A DNA stretch of 64,000 nucleotides from the NCBI RefSeq assembly GCF_025854275.1, contig NZ_CP107567.1:5208001-5272000 (forward strand). Direction: 5' to 3'. Below the pieces are notes generated by a model. That model was not told the DNA's origin. It ran no database searches and was given only the letters and a program-made list of their open reading frames with translations. Below, one piece after another: positions 58,651 to 64,000 of this stretch. The stretch's first letter is position 1. Each line of letters opens with the position of its first letter. Made by a program: the position numbers and the translations under genes. The stretch is from Streptomyces peucetius. Lineage in GTDB: Bacteria; Actinomycetota; Actinomycetes; Streptomycetales; Streptomycetaceae.

Positions 58651-58706
58651 CGCGTACCCGAAGGATTCGGGCGGCCGTGCATCCGGGCGGCTGTGCGCCG
58701 CGGAGT

Positions 58707-59102
58707 TCAGGCGACGGTCGTCACATGACGCCTGGCCGGTGCCCAGCAGCGGATGATGTCGCGGACGGAGACGACGCCGACCGGTCCGCCGTCGTCCATC
58801 ACGATCAGATGGCGGAAGCCGCCGTGTGCCATGGCTCCGGCCGCCTCGTCCAGGGTCCAGGAAGGCGCGGCGAAGACGACGTCGGTGGTGGTGTGGGCGC
58901 CCGCGGTCTCCAGGTCGGGGTCCTGCCCCAGGCCGACCGAGTTCAGGATGTCGCGTTCGGTGAGGATGCCGAGGCTCGCGTCGGAGTCGAGGACGACGGC
59001 CGCGCCGACGCGGCGTGCGGCCATCAGCCGGGCCGCCTGGCGGAGTGTGTGTGCGGGTCCGATGGTGAGGACCACGGTGCTCATGGCGTCACGGACGAGC
59101 AT
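58707..59102 (-). CDS. Tandem CBS-domain protein
   Basis: A 131-residue protein with two CBS motifs: VRDAMSTVVLTIGPAHTLRQ ... LGILTERDILNS, and DVVFAAPSWTLDEAAGAMAH ... VGVVSVRDIIR. Such stand-alone CBS pairs bind adenosyl ligands and modulate partners. ATG 59102 has AGGAGG 11 nt upstream; a GTG at 59114 overlaps that site and is less likely. Many small CBS proteins occur in Streptomyces, so function is open. Confidence 0.9.
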   Translation of the reverse strand: MLVRDAMSTVVLTIGPAHTLRQAARLMAARRVGAAVVLDSDASLGILTERDILNSVGLGQDPDLETAGAHTTTDVVFAAPSWTLDEAAGAMAHGGFRHLIVMDDGGPVGVVSVRDIIRCWAPARRHVTTVA

Positions 59103-59298
59103 GAATGGAGCCACCTCCTTGGTGATCGGCCGTTCGAGAACCGATTCACAAGTTCACAAGTGGGGGGACTCTCAGAGTTGCAGTCCTTGGATACGGCAGC
59201 AAGGGGGCGTGCGCGGACTCATGGGCCCGCCGTGTGCCGGCGAGCGCTCCGGCGTGCGCCCTCGGGGGACGGATCCGCGTCGCGGCGGCCGGTGAGGT

Positions 59299-60099
59299 TC
59301 AGTAACGCTGGTTGAGATAGCCCAGCAGCTCGTGATGGAGGAGCCCGTTCGACGCCGCGGCATTGCCGCTGTGCGGACCGTCCTGCCCGTCGAGGCCGGT
59401 GAACGAGCCGCCCGCCTCCTGCACCACGATCGCGGGAGCCGCCATGTCCCACAACGAAAGCTCCGGCTCGGCGCAGATGTCCACCGAGCCTTCCGCGACC
59501 ATCATGTACGGCCAGAAGTCGCCGTATCCCCGGGTGCGCCAGACCGCCCGCGTCAGATCCATGAACCCGTCCAGACGGCCCTGGGCCTCCCAGCCGGTCA
59601 GTGACGAGTAGGCGAACGAGGCGTCCTGGATGCGCTCCACCTTCGAGACGTGCAGCCGGGTCGCCGAGGTCAGGCTGCGGCCCGTGTACGCGCCCGCCCC
59701 CTTCGCCGCCCACCAGCGCCGCCCGAGCGCCGGGGCGGACACCACGCCCACGACCGGCTGGAAGCCGCCCTCCCCCGCCTCCATCAGCGAGATCAGCGTC
59801 GCCCAGACCGGCACGCCGCGCACGTAGTTCTTGGTGCCGTCGATGGGGTCGACGACCCAGCGGCGCGGCCCCGTGCCCTCGATGCCGTACTCCTCGCCGA
59901 GGATCGCGTCACGCGGCCGTGCCCGTTGCAGATGGCCCCGGATCAGCTCCTCCGCAGCCTTGTCCGCCTCGCTCACCGGAGTCATGTCGGGCTTGGTCTC
60001 GACCTTGAGGTCCAGAGCCTTGAACCGCTCCATGGTGGTGGCGTCGGCGGCGTCCGCGAGGACATGGGCGAGGCGCAGATCATCGTGGTAGTCGGGCAT
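59299..60099 (-). CDS. hisN: Histidinol-phosphatase (inositol monophosphatase-like), HisN
   Basis: A 266-residue Mg-dependent phosphatase of the IMPase superfamily: ILGEEYGIEG (metal glutamates), VVDPIDGTKNYVRGVPVWAT (DPIDGT signature) and LSLWDMAAPAIVVQEAGG (WDxAA). In S. coelicolor the protein at this locus is known to me as the histidinol-phosphate phosphatase of histidine biosynthesis. ATG 60099; TAGAGT (minus strand, 60112-60107) ends 7 nt upstream, so leaderless. Divergent from the TetR gene. Confidence 0.9.
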   Translation of the reverse strand: MPDYHDDLRLAHVLADAADATTMERFKALDLKVETKPDMTPVSEADKAAEELIRGHLQRARPRDAILGEEYGIEGTGPRRWVVDPIDGTKNYVRGVPVWATLISLMEAGEGGFQPVVGVVSAPALGRRWWAAKGAGAYTGRSLTSATRLHVSKVERIQDASFAYSSLTGWEAQGRLDGFMDLTRAVWRTRGYGDFWPYMMVAEGSVDICAEPELSLWDMAAPAIVVQEAGGSFTGLDGQDGPHSGNAAASNGLLHHELLGYLNQRY

Positions 60100-60251
60100 G
60101 GTCGCCACTCTATCGGTGCAGACACGCTCCCTCCCGGGAGGCCGCCGGGGGCCGGTGACGGCCGGTCCGGCGCGTCTGCCGGATCCCTTGACAGCGGAAC
60201 GAGGCCCGCCAACCCTGTGACCGGAGTTGCTCGGCCGGGGAGGCGACCACC

Positions 60252-60983
60252 ATGCCCGCAGCGCGGGAGTCACTGCTGAACGCCGCTCTCGCGGCCGTGG
60301 GCGAACTGCCCTGGTCCGCGGTGCGGATGGTCGACGTCGCCGCCGCCGCGGGTGTCTCCCGCCAGACCCTCTACAACGAGTTCGGCAGCAAGGACGGCCT
60401 GGCCCGCGCCCTCGTGCGGCGCGAGGCCGACCGGTATCTGCGCGGCGTGGAACGGCTGCTGGGTCAGAGCGCGGGGGCGGCCGACGGGCCGTCCGAGGCG
60501 CCCGCGTCCGACCGGCTCGTCTCCGACCGGCTCGCGTCCGTCGCCGAATGGACCGTCGGCGAGGCGCGGGCGAGACCGTTGCTGCGGGCCCTGCTCACCG
60601 GCTGCTGGGGAGAACGGCTGCCCGCGCCCGAACCGGTCCGCGGCGGGGCCGTGCTCTCCAGGGTGCCCGCGCAGCGCCGGGCCGACGCGAAGCTGCCCGT
60701 ACCGGCCGAGATCGTCGCCGCGGTGCGGGAGCGGTCACTGGTCGCTCTGCGCGGGCGGCGTCCGGGGAACGGGCCGCGCCCGGACGGGACGGCGGCCGGT
60801 GCGGGCGCCGGTGCCGGGGAGCGGGCCGGGGAGACGGCCGATCTTCCGCAACGCTGCGAGCTCGCGGTCCGGCTCGCGCTCTCCTACGTCGTCGCGCCGG
60901 CCGGTGAGAGCATCGGCAGGCTGGTGCGGGCCGCGGTGGGCGACGACGTCACTGCGACGAGCCCGAGAGCTGGAGACCGATGA
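60252..60983 (+). CDS. TetR family regulator
   Basis: A 243-residue regulator with an N-terminal helix-turn-helix (SLLNAALAAVGELPWSAVRM, then VDVAAAAGVSRQTLYNEFGS). The C-terminal part contains an Ala/Gly-rich stretch (GTAAGAGAGAGERAG) that looks like a low-complexity insertion. ATG 60252 after GGGGAGGCGACC. Its end overlaps the convergent SMR gene by 35 bp. It may regulate the exporter or hisN; no clear operator was found. Confidence 0.9.
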   Translation: MPAARESLLNAALAAVGELPWSAVRMVDVAAAAGVSRQTLYNEFGSKDGLARALVRREADRYLRGVERLLGQSAGAADGPSEAPASDRLVSDRLASVAEWTVGEARARPLLRALLTGCWGERLPAPEPVRGGAVLSRVPAQRRADAKLPVPAEIVAAVRERSLVALRGRRPGNGPRPDGTAAGAGAGAGERAGETADLPQRCELAVRLALSYVVAPAGESIGRLVRAAVGDDVTATSPRAGDR

Positions 60984-61272
60984 CACCGACGATCACCAGC
61001 GTGATCGAGACGATCTTCAAGGTGGAGACCAGGTCGCCGAGGAAGACCATTCCGTAGATCGCGGTGCCGGCGGCGCCGATCCCCGTCCACACCGCGTACG
61101 CCGGTCCCACGTCGAGCTTCTTCAGCGAGAGGGTCAACAGCCCGAAGCTGCCCAGCGCGAACGCGGCGAAGGCGACCGTCGGCCAGAGCCGTGTGAAGCC
61201 GTGCGACAGTTTGAGACAGACGGCGAAGCCCGTTTCCAGCAGCCCCGCAACCACCACCAGCAGCCACGCCAT
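60949..61272 (-). CDS. SMR-family exporter, SugE/Gdx-type
   Basis: A 107-residue protein with four helices. The essential Glu13 is in AGLLETGFAV, and SHGFTRLWPT plus WTGIGAAGTAIYG follow, both features of the SugE/Gdx subclass (guanidinium exporters) rather than QacE drug pumps. ATG 61272 after GGGAGGCCC. I looked for a guanidine riboswitch in 61273-61381 and did not recognise one. It overlaps the TetR gene end by 35 bp. Confidence 0.9.
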   Translation of the reverse strand: MAWLLVVVAGLLETGFAVCLKLSHGFTRLWPTVAFAAFALGSFGLLTLSLKKLDVGPAYAVWTGIGAAGTAIYGMVFLGDLVSTLKIVSITLVIVGVIGLQLSGSSQ

Positions 61273-61381
61273 TGGTTTTGGGCCTCCCGCGTAGTGCCGA
61301 CGAACTGCCTGGTCCCGGAACTGGTCCGACTTGGTGCGATTATGCACTTACCAGGCGCCACGGACGTCAAACGCCGATGAC

Positions 61382-62395
61382 TCAGTCACCTTCGCGTCGT
61401 TCGCGGGTGGCAAGCAGCCGCCGCAGCGAGTAGAGCCGTGCGGGATCGGCGTGACCGTCGGCCACCCAGGCGTCCAGCGCGCAGTCCTGCTCGTCGTGGC
61501 TGCAGGCCCGCGGACACCCCTCCGTGCCCGGCACCAGATCCGGGAACGCGTTGATGACCCGCGACGGGTCGACATGGTGCAGTCCGAAGGAGCGCACGCC
61601 CGGCGTGTCGATCACCCAGCCGCCCTGCTTGTCCGCGAGCGGCAGCGCCAGGGCCGAGGTGGTGGTGTGCCGGCCGCGCCCGGTGACCGCGTTGACGACA
61701 CCGGTGCTGCGCCGCCTCTCCTTGGGGACCAGGGCGTTGACCAGCGTCGTCTTGCCGACACCCGAGTGCCCGACGAAGGCGGTCGTACGGCCGACCAGAT
61801 GCTCCCGGACGCGGTCCGCGGCGAGCCCGTCGACGAACTCCTCGCGGGTGGTGACCACATGGGGGACGCCGAGCGCGCCGTACATGTCCAGCAGCTCGTC
61901 CGGCGGGGCGAGATCCGACTTCGTCAGCACCAGCAGCGGCTCGAGCCCGCCGTCGTACGCGGCGACCAGACAACGGTCGATCAGGCGCGGGCGCGGCTCC
62001 GGATCGGCGAGCGCGGTGACGATGGCCAGCTGGTCGGCGTTGGCGACGACGACCCGCTCGTACGGATCGTCGTCGTCGGCCGTACGGCGCAGCACGGACG
62101 ACCGCGGCTCGATGCGGACGATCCTCGCGAGGGTGTCCTTGTCACCGGAGAGATCGCCGACGATGCCGACCCGGTCCCCGACGACGGCCGCCTTGCGGCC
62201 CAGCTCGCGGGCCTTCATCGCCATGACGATCCGGTCCCCGACGAGGCAGGTCAGCCGGCCGCGGTCGACGGTGAGGACCATGCCCTCCAAGGCGTCCTCG
62301 TGCTTGGGGCGGATGCTGGTGCGCGGCCGGTTGCCCTTGCGGTTCGGTCGCGACCGGATGTCGTCCTCGTCGGTGTGCTTGCCGTAACGGCGCAT
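61382..62395 (-). CDS. rsgA: Ribosome small-subunit-dependent GTPase RsgA
   Basis: A 337-residue circularly permuted GTPase that helps 30S maturation. OB-fold early (EGMVLTVDRGRLTCLVGDRI), then permuted motifs: TKSDL (G4), GHSGVGKTT (G1), DTPGVRSFGL (G3), and a zinc motif GCPRACSHDEQDC near the C-terminus. Starts at ATG 62395. Its start lies 7 bp from the aroA stop, so the two are probably one transcript. Confidence 0.94.
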   Translation of the reverse strand: MRRYGKHTDEDDIRSRPNRKGNRPRTSIRPKHEDALEGMVLTVDRGRLTCLVGDRIVMAMKARELGRKAAVVGDRVGIVGDLSGDKDTLARIVRIEPRSSVLRRTADDDDPYERVVVANADQLAIVTALADPEPRPRLIDRCLVAAYDGGLEPLLVLTKSDLAPPDELLDMYGALGVPHVVTTREEFVDGLAADRVREHLVGRTTAFVGHSGVGKTTLVNALVPKERRRSTGVVNAVTGRGRHTTTSALALPLADKQGGWVIDTPGVRSFGLHHVDPSRVINAFPDLVPGTEGCPRACSHDEQDCALDAWVADGHADPARLYSLRRLLATRERREGD

Positions 62396-62402
62396 GATGA
62401 CG

Positions 62403-63764
62403 TCAGGCCCCGAGCATTTCGGCCCACATCTGCGGGAAGTCGGGCAGTGTCTTGGCCGTCGTCGCCACGTTCTCGATCTGCACGTCCTTCACCGCGAGAC
62501 CGATCACCGAGCCGGCCGTGGCCATCCGGTGGTCGTCGTAGGTGCGGAAGACGCCGCCGTGCAACGGGCGCGGGCGGATGTGGAGGCCGTCCTCGGTCTC
62601 GGTCACGTCGCCGCCGAGCTCGTTGATCTCCTTGGTGAGGGCCGCCAGCCGGTCCGTCTCGTGCAGCCGCAGGTGCGCCACACCGCGCAGCGTCGAAGGG
62701 GAGTCGGCCAGCGCCGCGACCGCAGCGATGCCGGGGGTCAGCTCACCGACCTCGCCGAGGTCGACGTCGATGCCGTGGATGCGGCCGCTGCCGGTGAAGA
62801 CCAGCGCCGTGCCGTTCGGCGTCGTCGTCAGCTCGCAGGAGCCACCCATCTCGGTGAAGATCTCGCGCAGTGCGTCACCGGGCTGCGTGGTGCGCTCGGG
62901 CCAGTCGGGGATGGTCACCCGGCCACCGGTCACGAGTGCCGCCGCCAGGAACGGCTGGGCGTTCGACAGGTCGGGCTCGATGGTGAGGTCGCGGCCGAGC
63001 AGCGCGCTGTGCGACACCCGCCACACATCGGGCTCGCCGCCGGTCTCCGGCTCGTCGACCTGCGCGCCCACGGCCCGCAGCATGTCGACCGTCATCCGGA
63101 TGTGGGGCATGGAAGGAAGCCGGCCGCCGACGTGCCGTACCTCGACGCCCTGGTTGAAGCGCGGCGCGGACAGCAGCAGCGCGGAGACGAACTGGGACGA
63201 CGACGAGGCGTCGATCCGCACCGGACCGCCCTCCAGGGCCCCACCGCCGTGCACCGTCATCGGCAGGGCGCCCCGGCCGTCGTCGTCGATCCGGGCACCG
63301 AGGGCGCGCAGCGCGTCGATGACGCCGTTCAGGGGCCGCTCGTACGACCGCGGGTCGCCGTCGAAGCGGATCGGGCCGTCGGCGAGGGCAGCGACCGGCG
63401 GCAGGAAGCGCATCACCGTGCCCGCGTTGCCGACGTCGACGGTCGCCGGGCCGTGCAGGCCCGAGGGGATGACGCGCCAGGCCTCGCCCGAGCCGGTGGC
63501 GGCCTCGTCGGCCGAGCCGCCCGCGGTGCTGGAGGAGACCGTCTCCTCGATACCCACGCCCATCGCCTGGAGGGCCGCGGACATCAGCAGGGTGTCGCGG
63601 GAGCGCAGCGGGCGACGCAGCCAGCCGGGTTCCGAGGCGAGCGCCGCCAGGACCAGCGCGCGGTTCGTGACGGATTTGGAACCGGGCACGGTGACCGTCG
63701 CTTCGACGGCTCCGGTCGCGAGGGGGGCGGGCCAGAGGGCGGGGTGCACGGCGCTTTCGGTCAT
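62403..63764 (-). CDS. aroA: 3-phosphoshikimate 1-carboxyvinyltransferase (EPSP synthase) AroA
   Basis: A 453-residue shikimate-pathway enzyme. Signatures: [15 protein letters not shown] (~25), [15 protein letters not shown] (~112), [15 protein letters not shown] and [16 protein letters not shown] (~335) with catalytic acids and Lys/Arg. ATG 63764; TAAAGT (minus strand, 63777-63772) ends 7 nt upstream, so leaderless. rsgA follows. In both Streptomyces and mycobacteria aroA lies close to the SigR/SigH locus, which should be just beyond this window. Confidence 0.95.
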   Translation of the reverse strand: MTESAVHPALWPAPLATGAVEATVTVPGSKSVTNRALVLAALASEPGWLRRPLRSRDTLLMSAALQAMGVGIEETVSSSTAGGSADEAATGSGEAWRVIPSGLHGPATVDVGNAGTVMRFLPPVAALADGPIRFDGDPRSYERPLNGVIDALRALGARIDDDGRGALPMTVHGGGALEGGPVRIDASSSSQFVSALLLSAPRFNQGVEVRHVGGRLPSMPHIRMTVDMLRAVGAQVDEPETGGEPDVWRVSHSALLGRDLTIEPDLSNAQPFLAAALVTGGRVTIPDWPERTTQPGDALREIFTEMGGSCELTTTPNGTALVFTGSGRIHGIDVDLGEVGELTPGIAAVAALADSPSTLRGVAHLRLHETDRLAALTKEINELGGDVTETEDGLHIRPRPLHGGVFRTYDDHRMATAGSVIGLAVKDVQIENVATTAKTLPDFPQMWAEMLGA

Positions 63765-63823
63765 GGCCAACACTTTAGTGGCTCCCGGCGTGGCCAGATC
63801 TTGATCGAAACCGGGCGCCCCGG

Positions 63824-64000
63824 TCAGAGCCCCAGGAGCCAGCGGCCGCCGCCGATCAGTGAGCAGAGCGACACGGCGTGGAAGAAGAACAGCCAGATCG
63901 CCGGTGGCACATGGGTGAGCCTGGAGAGCTGGTCGGCGTCCGAGTCGGGAGCACCGCCGTACCGCCGCTTGGACTGCAGCTCGAAGACCGGCCGTACACC
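63824..64000 (-). CDS. M50-type membrane metalloprotease, C-terminal fragment
   Basis: Only the last 58 codons are inside the window: [20 protein letters not shown], then a hydrophobic helix with [17 protein letters not shown] and end WLLGL. The amino-acid pattern fits the C-terminus of the Streptomyces M50 site-2-type protease gene next to aroA. The catalytic part lies beyond 64000, so this call rests on context. A 59-bp gap separates it from the aroA start. Confidence 0.6.
   Translation of the reverse strand, partial: GVRPVFELQSKRRYGGAPDSDADQLSRLTHVPPAIWLFFFHAVSLCSLIGGGRWLLGL

Noticed and set aside
59135..59170. Tandem TTCACAAG repeats upstream of the CBS gene as an operator
   Set aside because: Only two copies, 9 bp apart, with no palindrome or clear promoter context; too little to call.
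61273..61381. Guanidine riboswitch upstream of the SugE-type exporter
   Set aside because: None of the guanidine-I/II/III sequence hallmarks I know could be found; only a promoter-like TTGACG and short repeats.

Overview
The window is chromosomal DNA from a high-GC actinomycete, almost certainly a Streptomyces. GC is extreme, many starts are GTG, Shine-Dalgarno motifs are purine-rich, and the gene order matches the conserved core around moeZ, adnAB, uvrD2, wblC (whiB7), an AIM24 cluster, a UPF0182 gene, catR-catA, hisN, rsgA and aroA. From memory, many of the same families form the Mycobacterium tuberculosis block Rv3193c-Rv3211 (plus aroA/rsgA nearby), so most of the window is old actinobacterial backbone rather than an island. 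No CRISPR array, prophage or polyketide/peptide assembly line is visible.

Layout. 1-4.5 kb: RhlE-like RNA helicase (cut by the window edge), MiaE-like ferritin-fold protein, small membrane protein, DUF3107, TetR with a repeat-rich operator, acidic hypothetical. 4.6-7 kb: alpha/beta hydrolase and DUF3152 protein. 7.1-12.2 kb: a tight operon (PelF-like glycosyltransferase, polytopic membrane protein, 17-codon leader peptide, NAD-dependent epimerase, spherulin-4-like protein) that looks like a reduced Pel/galactosaminogalactan-type polysaccharide system. 12.2-13.5 kb: moeZ under a consensus SigR promoter. 13.5-19.6 kb: two paralogous lipoprotein hydrolases and a large flippase/kinase-like membrane protein. 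19.7-36 kb: a DNA-repair block with an alkyltransferase-like protein, AdnA, lipoprotein, a complete IS110-family element beside the relic of another, AdnB, M20 dipeptidase, NudC, mycoredoxin (SigR promoter) and UvrD2. 36-41 kb: wblC with promoter, upstream ORF and intrinsic terminator, a coupled small protein, zinc-ribbon protein, ABC1 kinase, ThiF-like protein and YgjP-like metalloprotein. 41-47.8 kb: TerD-AIM24 fusion plus two AIM24 proteins, NUDIX hydrolase, DUF2342 metalloprotease, epimerase. 47.9-53.7 kb: moaE, small membrane protein, PDZ-Lon protease, PPA1309 protein, UPF0182 protein. 53.7-56.4 kb: two identical initiator tRNA genes flanking a Sel1/TPR protein. 56.5-64 kb: catR, catalase with an in-frame TGA, CBS protein, hisN, TetR, SugE-type SMR exporter, rsgA, aroA and the end of an M50 protease.

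Themes. Oxidative/thiol stress (two SigR promoters, mycoredoxin, MoeZ, CatR-catalase), DNA-damage repair (ATL, AdnAB, UvrD2; three promoters resembling the RecA-independent PafBC/RecA-NDp motif), and antibiotic-stress control (wblC leader) are interleaved. At least thirteen genes have a TAnnnT-like -10 hexamer ending 6-7 nt before the start codon, the signature of leaderless transcription. The most unusual items are the TGA inside catalase at a position I expect to be tryptophan, insertion-sequence material between adnA and adnB, and the reduced Pel-like operon.
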